A DNA stretch of 64,000 bases, taken from NCBI RefSeq assembly GCF_004402705.1, contig NZ_SOFM01000027.1:62001-126000 (forward strand). Direction: 5' to 3'. Of this stretch, positions 36,604 to 44,099 are shown one piece after another (positions within the stretch are counted from its first letter, which is position 1; each line of letters starts with the position of its first letter). Origin of the DNA: Cryobacterium mannosilyticum. Lineage in GTDB: Bacteria; Actinomycetota; Actinomycetes; Actinomycetales; Microbacteriaceae. The notes under the pieces were generated by a model, which saw nothing but the letters and a program-made list of their open reading frames with translations, made no database searches and was not told the origin of the DNA. A program made the position numbers and the translations under genes.

Positions 36604-36666
36604 ATACACATTAGACGCGTTTCTGTGTATTGTGAAGTCATACACAAAACGTACGGTTCTGTGTAA
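36604..36666. promoter_or_regulatory. Twin operator dyads between repressor and operon
   Basis: ATACACA-N13-TGTGTAT at 36604-36630 and ATACACA-N13-TGTGTAA at 36640-36666, centres 36 bp apart. The inner arms also form TGTGTAT-N9-ATACACA. They sit exactly between the divergent XRE gene and the next HTH gene, where a phage-like repressor would bind. Confidence 0.82.
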
Positions 36667-36682
36667 TCAGTTAGGAGTTGTC

Positions 36683-36883
36683 ATGGCTACATATCTCTCC
36701 ATCGCCCAGGTTTGCGAGATGATCCCCGGCATGACCAAGGGAACGCTCTCGCAGCTGCGATTCCGAGGCGAAGGCCCCAAGTACCGCAAGCCGACGCCCC
36801 GCAATGTCGTCTACCTCGAGTCGGAAGTCATCGAGTGGGTCGAAGGAACGGCGCGCATCGGGACCGCACTCAAGTCCGCATGA
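36683..36883 (+). CDS. AlpA/excisionase-like small HTH protein 2
   Basis: A 66-aa winged-HTH paralogue of 35744-35944, sharing SQLRFRGEGPKYRKPTPRNV with the first copy's AQLRFHGKGPKYRKPTAKTV. First gene of the element's main rightward operon, directly after the operator dyads. TTAGGAGTTGTC gives a clear ribosome site. Likely an activator or early regulator of the operon. Its stop overlaps the next start (ATGA). Confidence 0.82.
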   Translation: MATYLSIAQVCEMIPGMTKGTLSQLRFRGEGPKYRKPTPRNVVYLESEVIEWVEGTARIGTALKSA

Positions 36884-37209
36884 TCACCACCGTGCACGAA
36901 AAAGCCCTCGCATGCCTGGCAGGGCAAAACGAGGGCGAAGTAACCGAGTACCGAACTAAGGAACCGATCAACTTGAATAAGAATACCAGTGTCACCAGCA
37001 CCACCGCCAGGGTCACGACCACACCGAAGGCTCAGGCATGGCTCGACGGGCTCTTCGATCGCTTGAAGGTCGCGCCCGTGACCGTCGCCACCGCGGCCGG
37101 CTTCGTCGTCAAGCCCGATTCACTCTTGCTCAAGTCCCTCTGCAATGCAGATGAAGCCCGCCACATCGACCGCGCCCGGTTCGCTATCAACGCGGGGGTG
37201 TCCCTGTGA
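36880..37209 (+). CDS. Uncharacterised 109-aa element protein
   Basis: Begins MITTVHEKALACLAGQNEGE at ATG 36880, overlapping the previous stop. It contains a Thr-rich linker (NTSVTSTTARVTTTPKAQAW) and a hydrophobic-helical end (VTVATAAGFVVKPDSLLLKS). No known domain. Sits in the tight early operon, so probably an accessory regulatory or replication protein. Confidence 0.65.
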   Translation: MITTVHEKALACLAGQNEGEVTEYRTKEPINLNKNTSVTSTTARVTTTPKAQAWLDGLFDRLKVAPVTVATAAGFVVKPDSLLLKSLCNADEARHIDRARFAINAGVSL

Positions 37210-37526
37210 TTCTCCACCTCGTCGCAGCCAACAACGGCCCGTTCATCTACCTCGACGCGCGAGAGGACTACTTGAGCCCCGCGGATGCTCGCGATCTTGG
37301 GACCCGGCTGCACCGCCTGGCCGCCGAAGCCGATCCTCCCGTCGCAGAACCCGATGAGCCGATCCTGTACGCCGTCAAGGGAATGTCGGGCGTTGACGAG
37401 TGTGTGGTGGTCGTCTCCGAAGAGTGGGGCGCCACAATCCCGATGTCGGCGCCCGACGCACGACAGCTCGCGACGCACCTGATCGTGCTCGCGGATGAGC
37501 TTGATTGCGCCGAGGTGGCCGAATGA
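37206..37526 (+). CDS. Uncharacterised 106-aa element protein
   Basis: GTG start at 37206 overlaps the previous gene. The sequence is acidic, with ILHLVAANNGPFIYLDARED at the start and a later TIPMSAPDARQLATHLIVLA. Two repeats of an [S/L]-x-ADAR-x-L-x-T-type helix (SPADARDLGTRLHRLAAE and SAPDARQLATHLIVLADE) suggest an internal duplication. Function unknown. Confidence 0.65.
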   Translation: MILHLVAANNGPFIYLDAREDYLSPADARDLGTRLHRLAAEADPPVAEPDEPILYAVKGMSGVDECVVVVSEEWGATIPMSAPDARQLATHLIVLADELDCAEVAE

Positions 37527-37681
37527 CCGGCAGTCCGGGCATAAGTCTGGTCGACATTGCTCGCCGCGTCGTGGCAGAACACGCGGCCGGGAACACAGCG
37601 TTCCGGGCGACCGACGCGTTTCAGCGTGCCGACGGCAGTATCCGCGAGCGAGTGCGCGCAGGAGTGGTGAGTGATGAGTGA
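37523..37681 (+). CDS. Uncharacterised 52-aa element protein
   Basis: ATG 37523 overlaps the preceding stop and its own stop overlaps the next start (GTGA), so it lies in an unbroken chain of coupled genes. Product MTGSPGISLVDIARRVVAEH is helical, ending RERVRAGVVSDE. Too short for a domain call. Confidence 0.6.
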   Translation: MTGSPGISLVDIARRVVAEHAAGNTAFRATDAFQRADGSIRERVRAGVVSDE

Positions 37682-38010
37682 GCATCTCAGCACGCAACTG
37701 GGCATGGGACCTCAGTTGGACCCGGGAGGGGTTGAGTTTCCCGATGAAGGAGAAGCTCACGATTCTTTGCCTGGCGGAATTCGAGAATCCGGAATACGGG
37801 TATGCGTTTCCGAGCCACGAGACGATCGCGGAGCGCACGGGTCTGAGTACTCGGACGGTGCAGACGCACATGAAGACGCTTGTTCTGTTCGGCGCGGTGA
37901 CGATCGAGAAGAGGCGAAGCGGGGGCAAGTGGCTGCGGAACGTCTACCTGCTGAACGTGCCCGATTCGTATCGGCAGAAGGATCCGGAATGGCTGAGGTG
38001 GCACGAATGA
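37678..38010 (+). CDS. Winged-helix replication-type protein
   Basis: A 110-aa protein with a helix-turn-helix much used in plasmid and phage replication initiators: FPMKEKLTILCLAEFENPEY, then GYAFPSHETIAERTGLSTRT, VQTHMKTLVLFGAV and TIEKRRSGGKWLRNVYLLNV. No primase, helicase or HUH motif is present, so it would rely on host or helper proteins. It is next to iteron-like repeats at 38039-38127. GTG 37678 is chosen because the alternative ATG 37674 is in another frame that lacks these motifs. Confidence 0.75.
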   Translation: MSISARNWAWDLSWTREGLSFPMKEKLTILCLAEFENPEYGYAFPSHETIAERTGLSTRTVQTHMKTLVLFGAVTIEKRRSGGKWLRNVYLLNVPDSYRQKDPEWLRWHE

Positions 38011-38240
38011 ACCGGAAAGGATTGCCGGATTCTCTATCCACCATCGGCAATTCGGGTGCTCACCATCGGCAATTTGGGTACAACGAACCGGAAATGCTCG
38101 CGCATCGGACCGGAAAGAACTGCGCACTATCAGTTAGGGACCAGTTACTTGATCAGTTATCTGTGATCAGGGTCAATTTCTCCGAAATCGACCGCGCCCA
38201 TTCCTGCATTCGATTCTTCGATCTGGAGGAGGCCGCATGA
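38007..38240 (+). CDS. Uncharacterised 77-aa element protein spanning the iterons
   Basis: ATG 38007 overlaps the winged-helix gene's stop and TGA 38238 overlaps the next start. The body encodes two related stretches (HHRQFGYN and others) because the DNA here is repetitive. Predicted product ends NFSEIDRAHSCIRFFDLEEA. The gene may be a by-product of an origin region or a real partner of the upstream protein. Confidence 0.5.
   Translation: MNRKGLPDSLSTIGNSGAHHRQFGYNEPEMLAHRTGKNCALSVRDQLLDQLSVIRVNFSEIDRAHSCIRFFDLEEAA
38039..38127 (+). repeat. Four 22-bp iteron-like repeats (candidate origin)
   Basis: Two units of CACCATCGGCAATTYGGGT+3 (38039-38060, 38061-38082), one spacer base, then two of CGRACCGGAAA+11 (38084-38105, 38106-38127). 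The octamer ACCGGAAA also occurs at 38011. The 22-bp period is two helical turns. Next to a winged-helix replication-type gene, this suggests a replication origin. Confidence 0.65.
38131..38159 (+). repeat. CAGTTA triple repeat next to the iterons
   Basis: CAGTTA at 38131-38136, 38142-38147 and 38154-38159 (steps of 11 and 12 bp) in an AT-rich stretch directly after the iterons; a possible DNA-unwinding element. Confidence 0.5.
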
Positions 38241-38512
38241 CGATTCCACGGGTTCGTCGCAAGATCAGCCGGGAGCTCGATCACGGCGTGCGGTGCGAGC
38301 GTCACGTGGGGGAGGTGTACCCACCGCGGTGCGCGGACTGCGATCGTGCGGACGCTGGCTCAGTGATCGATCGGGGCGAGACCATGCGCCTCTCCGCGCT
38401 CATCCGGGGGGCCGGCTACATCCCGGGCAGTGAGTGCCCCCTGCACCCGAACTACCCGCGGCCGTGCGATCGGTGCAAGCGGGATCTGGAGCAGGGCCCG
38501 GTGGCCGCATGA
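38237..38512 (+). CDS. Small zinc-ribbon-like protein
   Basis: A 91-aa protein with spaced Cys/His pairs: CERHVGEVYPPRCADC (residues about 20-35) and CPLHPNYPRPCDRC (residues about 68-81). Both have the form C-x2-H-x(n)-C-x2-C, suggesting two zinc-binding knuckles and nucleic-acid or protein binding. Its start and stop overlap its neighbours. Confidence 0.65.
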   Translation: MTIPRVRRKISRELDHGVRCERHVGEVYPPRCADCDRADAGSVIDRGETMRLSALIRGAGYIPGSECPLHPNYPRPCDRCKRDLEQGPVAA

Positions 38513-38796
38513 CCGGTTCAATCGTCGCCCCTGGATGGCCCACCGACTCAGGCCCGTTGCAGGCATTGCACAGGCTCGGAATTCTGCGCGACCTCCGCAG
38601 CCGCCCGGTCTGGATTCAGTTTCCCAAGACCATCACCGACAGCGACGGCGTAGTCACCTACAAGGGATCCGCCTACTTCCTGAATGCCCGGGGGCTCCGA
38701 GCCCTCGCCGCGCTCACATTCGAGGGGTGGTCTGTGGCCGTGAACCCCACAGGCGAAGCCCGCGGTCTCGACGTCATTATTCGGTGCGAACGATGA
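38509..38796 (+). CDS. Uncharacterised 95-aa element protein
   Basis: ATG 38509 overlaps the upstream stop by 4 bases. MTGSIVAPGWPTDSGPLQAL leads into a compact alpha/beta-like sequence, VWIQFPKTITDSDGVVTYKG and ALAALTFEGWSVAVNPTGEA. No recognised family. Directly upstream of the gene before the tape measure. Confidence 0.6.
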   Translation: MTGSIVAPGWPTDSGPLQALHRLGILRDLRSRPVWIQFPKTITDSDGVVTYKGSAYFLNARGLRALAALTFEGWSVAVNPTGEARGLDVIIRCER

Positions 38797-39164
38797 CCGC
38801 CGGCGGCTTCTTCCTCCTCGACGACGAGGGCATGCCGGTGGAGTACGTCGACGTCGCGGCATTCGAGAAGCGCGAGCGGATCATCGCGAACGTGATCGCC
38901 ATCCAGTCGCGGGATCCGGATGCGGCCCTGGAGTTCATCATCGACTCGTTCAAGACCCCGGGGGAGCCGGAGCACGTCCGCCTCAACCTCGCATGCGGCG
39001 TGCTCTTCCAGCTTGCCACCGCCATCCTCGGCCCGTTCATGACCTTGGCCGAGGCCACCTACCCCCAAAACGACTACGTGGGCGACCTGCTCGCGTTGAC
39101 GAACCGAGAGTCTCTGCAGGGTGACCTCTCCAACCCCGAGGGTTCGCCCTCAGAAGGAGACTAA
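38793..39164 (+). CDS. Uncharacterised 123-aa protein preceding the tape measure
   Basis: Helical, acidic protein in the place where siphophages encode tail-assembly chaperones, immediately before the tape measure gene. It contains VAAFEKRERIIANVIAIQSR and LACGVLFQLATAILGPFMTL. It might be a chaperone for the tape measure, but neither a family match nor a frameshift product was recognised. Translationally coupled to the gene before it. Confidence 0.6.
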   Translation: MTAGGFFLLDDEGMPVEYVDVAAFEKRERIIANVIAIQSRDPDAALEFIIDSFKTPGEPEHVRLNLACGVLFQLATAILGPFMTLAEATYPQNDYVGDLLALTNRESLQGDLSNPEGSPSEGD

Positions 39165-39166
39165 AC

Positions 39167-42100
39167 ATGTTTGAAGCTGGCGCGATTGCATTCCGCCTGG
39201 CCATGGTCGGGGCGGAGGTGTTCAAGCGAGACGCGAAGAATGCCGACCAGTCGGTCAAGGAACTGGGTGACTCAGCCGAGAAGGCGGCGAAGAAGGTCGG
39301 GCCTCTCGGAGACGAGGTCGATAAGTCCGGAAGGGCGGCGAAGGGCGCCCAGGGTCCGCTCGATGAGACGGGCAAGTCGACGAAGAAGCTCGGCGACGAG
39401 AACACGGTCGCGGCGCCCAAGGTCAAGCAGACCGGCGCCGAGCTCGATGCTCTGAAGTCGAAGTCGGACGCCGCAGCGAGGACCATCGGCGTGACCGCGA
39501 TGGGGATCGGCGCAGCTCTCACCGCCATGGCAGTCCTGACGGTGTCGTCTTTCGCCACATTCGACGCCAGCATGTCCAAGACCGCCGCTGCGACGATGGC
39601 GACCAGCCAGCAGAAGGAGATACTCAGCGCCGCGGCGCTCGACGCCGGCGCGGCGTCCATCTTCTCGGCGAAGGAAGCGGCTGACGCGGAGACGGAACTG
39701 GCCAAGGCTGGCTTGAAGACCAGCGAGATCGTCGGCGGTGCCCTGAACGGGTCGTTGGCCCTCGCGGCGGCCGGCCAGCTCGGCGTCGCCCGCGCGGCTG
39801 AGATCTCGGCCACCGCCTTGACCGTCTTCAAGCTCAAGGGCGACCAGGCCTCCCACGTCGCTGACCTGCTCGCCGCAGGCGCTGGCAAGGCTCAGGGCTC
39901 CGTCGATGACCTCGCGCTCGGCCTCGACTACGTCGGCGTCACCTTCGCACGCCTGAATATCCCGCTCGAGGACACCGTGGGGACGCTTGCCCTGCTGGCA
40001 TCGAATGGTCTGCTGGGCGAGAAGGCTGGCACGGGTCTGCGCTCTGTCATCTCTTCCCTGACCCAGCCGGTCGCCAAGGGCGCAGAAGTGATGAAGCAGT
40101 ACGGCATCAACGTGTTCGATGCACAGGGCAACTTCATCACCATGGCCGGTGTAGCGGAGCAGTTGAAGAATGGCCTCGGCGGCCTAGACGAGCAGACCCG
40201 CTCTGCAGCGCTCGGTGCCATCTTCGGTGCGGAAGCGGCCAGCGCCGCCGGCATCCTCTACTCTGCTGGTGCCGCGGGCGTTGACAAGTGGACCAAGAGC
40301 GTCGATGACCAGGGCTACGCCGTCAAACAGGCTGCTATGGCTGCTGACAACCTCACCGGCGACATCGAACGCCTCGGCGGGTCGATGGACACCGCCCTCA
40401 TCAAGACCGGATCCTCGGCAAACGACAGCTTGCGCGGCATGGTGCAGACCGTTTCCGGACTCGTCGACTGGTACGGCGGGCTCAACAAGGAGGTACAGGG
40501 GACGACGCTGGCGCTCGGCGTGGGCACGGCGGCGGTCTTCTTGCTCAGCGGCACGCTGCTGCTCGGGATTCCCAAGGTCGTCGCCTACCGCGCCGCCCTC
40601 ACCACGCTCCGCGGCGAAGTCGGGTTCGTGGACAAGGCCGCGGGCGGGCTCAAGGGCACCCTCGGTGTTCTCGCCACAGTCGCCCTCACTGCATGGGCAG
40701 CGCAGACGATCGGGAACCTGGCCGACATGGCCCGCGAGGCCGCCGGCGTGAAGCAGACCGTGGATAGCCTCACGAAGTCCCTCGACGCCGTTGGAACGAA
40801 GAAGACGGTCGACGTTGCCGTCAACGCGATGGGCATCAACCAGCTCTCGCAGCTGACTGATGGCGGGTTCTTCTCCGACCTCACCAAGGGTGCCTCTGAA
40901 TCCGCTGAGAAGCTGGCGGTCTGGAACACCAGCCTGTCCCTCGCCGGGGTCACCACCAACCTGGCGACGTCGAAGATGAAAGCGCTCGACCAGACCATGG
41001 CGAAGCTTGTCGGCGAGGGCAAGACGCAGGAAGCGGCCGATCTCTACGCTGAGTTGGCATCGCGAACCAATGGGTCCAGCGAGGCGCTCGGCCGGCTCGA
41101 CGCGCTGCTGCCGGGATACCAAGACGCCATGAGCGGGGCGAACGACAGCACCGCTGATGCCGCGGACAAGACGGGTCTCGCAGCCACCGCGACCACGACC
41201 CTCGCAGAGGCGACGGACGCCGCGACGAAGGCACACGACGACTGGATCGAGGCGGTCGCCGGATCGGATGCGTCATTCATCAACCTGGTCGGTGGGTACG
41301 ACGCTGTCATCGAGAAGAACAAGGCGGTTGCAGAGTCGACCGCCGACTCAACGGAGGACAGCTCCGACTCGTGGAGTGACTACTACGACGGGTTCGAAGT
41401 CAACCTGGGCGACTACCTCGCCCAGCTTCAGTCCCAGGTGGACGCCCAGTCCGACTGGGAATCGAACATGGTCAAGCTCTCCGGACGGGTCTCGCAGGGG
41501 GTCCTTGACGAACTCGCGAAGCTGGGCCCGGAAGGTGCCCCGCTCGTCGCGGACCTCGTCAACGCCTCCGACGTGGAACTCGCCACAGCCGAAACCCTCT
41601 TCGCTCAGCGCGCAGCCACGGCGACCGGGGCATTCGCGACCACCCTTTCCAACTCGTCGGTCGTCATCGCGGCGGCCGCAGCACAGCTTGGGCAAGGTGC
41701 CGCCGATGAGATCACGACCAAGCTCTCCTCGGGCACCGCGACGGTCGAACAGATCCTCACTGACTACGGGATCAAGATCGACGGATTCCAGCCCTCGATC
41801 AACGTCGAGACGGCGAGGGCTACCGCGAAGATCGCCGCCCTCTACGCATTGATCACCAAGCCGGGCAGGGTCGGTGGCCAAGGTCCGCTCCTGTCGCTCG
41901 GTGACGCGTTCAGCCAGGCGAATGGCGCGGTTGTTTCGTACCACGCCAACGGATCCGTGTCCGAGCATCACACCGCGCAGATCGAGCGCGCGGGCGCAAT
42001 GCGCGTCTGGGCGGAACCGGAGACGGGCGGGGAGGCGTACATCCCCCTGGCTGGGTCGAAGCGGGGCCGGTCTACGGCGATCCTCGCAGACGTCGCTGAT

Positions 42101-42295
42101 CAGTTCGGTTACCAGCTGGTCCCGGCAGGCGCGCAGTCGTTCGCTGCGGGCGGCACCTCGGGCGGGCGCAAATCTGCAGCCGCTGGCTCAGTTTGGACAG
42201 GAGACCTAAACGTCACCACGTCGCCGGGAGAAGACCCGCGCATCCTCGCCACGCAGATCGCTCGCATGTGGGCCAATCAGATGGCGGGCCACTAG
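39167..42295 (+). CDS. Phage tail tape measure protein
   Basis: A 1042-aa tape measure of the TP901 type. N-terminal helices with repeated Lys/Asp-rich segments (KRDAKNADQSVKELGDSAEK) lead into the TP901 domain. Typical segments are FDASMSKTAAATMATSQQKE, ADAETELAKAGLKTSEIVGG, LADMAREAAGVKQTVDSL and others, with hydrophobic stretches near 105-125, 445-475 and 500-520. The C-terminus carries the actinophage hallmark AGAMRVWAEPETGGEAYIPL. At ~0.15 nm per residue it would set a tail of about 150-160 nm. No other virion gene lies in the element. Intact, with no frameshift. Confidence 0.93.
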   Translation: MFEAGAIAFRLAMVGAEVFKRDAKNADQSVKELGDSAEKAAKKVGPLGDEVDKSGRAAKGAQGPLDETGKSTKKLGDENTVAAPKVKQTGAELDALKSKSDAAARTIGVTAMGIGAALTAMAVLTVSSFATFDASMSKTAAATMATSQQKEILSAAALDAGAASIFSAKEAADAETELAKAGLKTSEIVGGALNGSLALAAAGQLGVARAAEISATALTVFKLKGDQASHVADLLAAGAGKAQGSVDDLALGLDYVGVTFARLNIPLEDTVGTLALLASNGLLGEKAGTGLRSVISSLTQPVAKGAEVMKQYGINVFDAQGNFITMAGVAEQLKNGLGGLDEQTRSAALGAIFGAEAASAAGILYSAGAAGVDKWTKSVDDQGYAVKQAAMAADNLTGDIERLGGSMDTALIKTGSSANDSLRGMVQTVSGLVDWYGGLNKEVQGTTLALGVGTAAVFLLSGTLLLGIPKVVAYRAALTTLRGEVGFVDKAAGGLKGTLGVLATVALTAWAAQTIGNLADMAREAAGVKQTVDSLTKSLDAVGTKKTVDVAVNAMGINQLSQLTDGGFFSDLTKGASESAEKLAVWNTSLSLAGVTTNLATSKMKALDQTMAKLVGEGKTQEAADLYAELASRTNGSSEALGRLDALLPGYQDAMSGANDSTADAADKTGLAATATTTLAEATDAATKAHDDWIEAVAGSDASFINLVGGYDAVIEKNKAVAESTADSTEDSSDSWSDYYDGFEVNLGDYLAQLQSQVDAQSDWESNMVKLSGRVSQGVLDELAKLGPEGAPLVADLVNASDVELATAETLFAQRAATATGAFATTLSNSSVVIAAAAAQLGQGAADEITTKLSSGTATVEQILTDYGIKIDGFQPSINVETARATAKIAALYALITKPGRVGGQGPLLSLGDAFSQANGAVVSYHANGSVSEHHTAQIERAGAMRVWAEPETGGEAYIPLAGSKRGRSTAILADVADQFGYQLVPAGAQSFAAGGTSGGRKSAAAGSVWTGDLNVTTSPGEDPRILATQIARMWANQMAGH

Positions 42296-42516
42296 TGGCC
42301 ATGAGGGTTCGCATTGCCAGTCACGTCTTCACCGAGGTGGGCGAGGGCCTGGCTGGCAGCGTGAGCGCCCTGCAGATCCTGCCCGCCCCGCGGGACACCC
42401 AACGGCTCAGATGGCCACCAGCGCCGCCCCAACAGCAGCCACCGTACTTTCGGCATCCACCCGGATGCCGGGCACCACGTCGACAACCGTCGGCACCCAC
42501 CAAGGAGACACCATGA
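42295..42516 (+). CDS. Uncharacterised ~73-aa protein after the tape measure
   Basis: GTG 42295 overlaps the tape measure stop (TAGTG), with an alternative ATG at 42301. The product begins MAMRVRIASHVFTEVGEGLA, then a Pro/Gln-rich stretch (RWPPAPPQQQPPYFRHPPG). Its stop overlaps the next start. The start resembles small tail-region proteins of actinophages but I do not recognise a family. Confidence 0.5.
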   Translation: MAMRVRIASHVFTEVGEGLAGSVSALQILPAPRDTQRLRWPPAPPQQQPPYFRHPPGCRAPRRQPSAPTKETP

Positions 42517-43145
42517 CCGACCAGACCAAACCCACCATCACCCCCGAAGAAGCAGCGGCCGACCTCGCTCGACTCGAGCAGAAGGCAATCGACGGCGGCG
42601 ACGTCACCGTTGCCGACCTGACCGCAGCTCGCGAGCGCATCACCCTCGCCAGACTGTTCCACAAGGGAATCGAGGGACGTGCTCAGGACAAGCGGATGCA
42701 GGAAGCAGATCAGCTCCGCGCGAAGACCAAGACGGACGTGGCGAAGTGGTTCACCGACGGCGAGTACATCGACCCCCTCGTCGCCTACGACCAGGCGGTA
42801 GCGGCCCTTGAGCACCTCGTGAAGGTCATCGATCGCGATGGCGAGCTTCTCACTGAGGCGTACCGGGCCATGGACCGCGGTGGGATCTACATGAACGGAG
42901 GGGATGGCCAGAACCACCGTGACTTCGACGAGCGGAACCACGCCGCCCTCGGTTCCGGCACGGTCGGGGCTGTTGTGCTCGGTGGCGTCATGTACTCCCG
43001 CGAGCAGAGCGCTGGAGATTGGGTGCGCGCTGCAGCACTGACGGTCGCCAAGGCGCACGAGGGGCTCCCCATCCGCGGGCTCGGCCGCCTCGACAACATC
43101 GTCGAGGGCCAGCTCCCCGCAACCATTCGGAACCGGGCCGTCTGA
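42513..43145 (+). CDS. Uncharacterised 210-aa element protein
   Basis: ATG 42513 is preceded by AAGGAGACACC, an excellent ribosome site; the longer frame from 42411 lacks one. The protein is helical and charged: EEAAADLARLEQKAIDGGDV, ERITLARLFHKGIEGRAQDK, VAYDQAVAALEHLVKVIDRD, then a Gly/Ala-rich segment (ALGSGTVGAVVLGGVMYSRE). It could be a scaffold-like or tail accessory protein by position only. Function unknown. Confidence 0.7.
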   Translation: MTDQTKPTITPEEAAADLARLEQKAIDGGDVTVADLTAARERITLARLFHKGIEGRAQDKRMQEADQLRAKTKTDVAKWFTDGEYIDPLVAYDQAVAALEHLVKVIDRDGELLTEAYRAMDRGGIYMNGGDGQNHRDFDERNHAALGSGTVGAVVLGGVMYSREQSAGDWVRAAALTVAKAHEGLPIRGLGRLDNIVEGQLPATIRNRAV

Positions 43146-43147
43146 CC

Positions 43148-43324
43148 ATGCAGGAGTCGCGGCGCGGCGCGATCGACGCACGGCTGGCCGACATGGAAGC
43201 GAAGGCCGCAGCCGACCAGGCTCACACGGCAGCGGCCGAAGCGGAAGCTGGAGCCCAGCGGGATACGGGCGCAGAGCTGACGGCCGCCATCGACGCGCTA
43301 CGGGTCAAGTTCAGCCACGCGTAG
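43148..43324 (+). CDS. Uncharacterised 58-aa helical protein
   Basis: Two bases after the previous gene. Almost wholly Ala/Glu helix: RLADMEAKAAADQAHTAAAE, then TGAELTAAIDALRVKFSHA. Probably a small coiled-coil protein. Ends the first set of rightward genes. Confidence 0.55.
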   Translation: MQESRRGAIDARLADMEAKAAADQAHTAAAEAEAGAQRDTGAELTAAIDALRVKFSHA

Positions 43325-43465
43325 TCTCACCCCATGAACTCCGCCGTATCCCAACCTGACCACGCTGCAGGGCGTGGGGGATGCGGCGGACGCGGGTGCC
43401 GTCTCCTGGGCGGCACCCGCACCACCCCCACTTACCTCAACCCACACCTGACGGAGGATCGACAC

Positions 43466-43750
43466 ATGATCGACGACATCATCAAGCGTTCGAAGCGCGA
43501 GACCGCGAAGGCCAAACTGGCGGCAACGAGTGAACTCTACAAATGGCGCACCGAGGAGCTCGCCAAGATCGAGGCACTCGGACTCGACGGCGGAGCACTC
43601 GCTGCTGCGAAACGTGGGCTCAACCTAGAGATGGTCAAGCGCCACAAGGCTGGGGAGAGTCGCGCGAAGTCGCAGAATACAGTGGTCAAGCTCATCGAGC
43701 GTGAGATCCGTGAAGACATGGAGCGAGAACGTGCAGCGCGCCCGGACTAG
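43466..43750 (+). CDS. Uncharacterised 94-aa basic helical protein
   Basis: ATG 43466 after ACGGAGGATCGACAC. Highly charged helices: IIKRSKRETAKAKLAATSEL, MVKRHKAGESRAKSQNTVVK, LIEREIREDMERERAARPD. A nucleic-acid-binding or scaffold-like protein is possible. The longer frame beginning at 43334 has no ribosome site. Confidence 0.6.
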   Translation: MIDDIIKRSKRETAKAKLAATSELYKWRTEELAKIEALGLDGGALAAAKRGLNLEMVKRHKAGESRAKSQNTVVKLIEREIREDMERERAARPD

Positions 43751-44051
43751 CTGGCCAGCGCGGGATGACGCCGTGGCATGGGCGACGCTCGCAAACCGGG
43801 CGATGCAGTTGGAGATGCTCAAGGTCGACCAAGTCGAGAATGATGCTTGGATGTTGACGATGCGCGCGCTGGTCGCTGAGCATCTGGACTATGACACGTT
43901 CACCGCTCGGCGCATGGCTGCCCTCTCAGACCGCCTCAGGCGCCGCAAACTCGCCCAGACCAACCTCCGCTACAAGTACGGGCTCAAACAGCGCAGAGGC
44001 AGCCTCGTGCGCCTCGACGTGAAGCGTTACCTCGCGGGGCGGGTGGCGTAG
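43731..44051 (+). CDS. Uncharacterised 106-aa helical protein
   Basis: GTG 43731 with GGAG seven bases upstream overlaps the previous gene by 20 bases; a GTG at 43701 would add ten residues. The product contains DDAVAWATLANRAMQLEMLK, HLDYDTFTARRMAALSDRLR and LRYKYGLKQRRGSLVRLDVK. Basic C-terminus. No recognised family. Confidence 0.55.
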   Translation: MQRARTSWPARDDAVAWATLANRAMQLEMLKVDQVENDAWMLTMRALVAEHLDYDTFTARRMAALSDRLRRRKLAQTNLRYKYGLKQRRGSLVRLDVKRYLAGRVA

Positions 44052-44099
44052 GTCAGCCGTGGGTCGTCCTACGCTGGGGGTGACATTCAAAGGAGAACC

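Noticed and set aside
36712..37209. 165-codon version of the 109-aa element gene
   Set aside because: The extra 56 codons overlap the HTH gene out of frame and have no ribosome site; ATG 36880 fits the ATGA coupling.
38039..38127. CRISPR array
   Set aside because: Only two short contiguous repeat pairs, without unique spacers or cas genes; iteron-like repeats fit better.
37674..38240. Long frame beginning MSEHLSTQLGMGPQLD
   Set aside because: It is the other frame of the winged-helix gene; the frame from 37678 shows a full HTH, so only the distal part from 38007 is kept as a separate gene.
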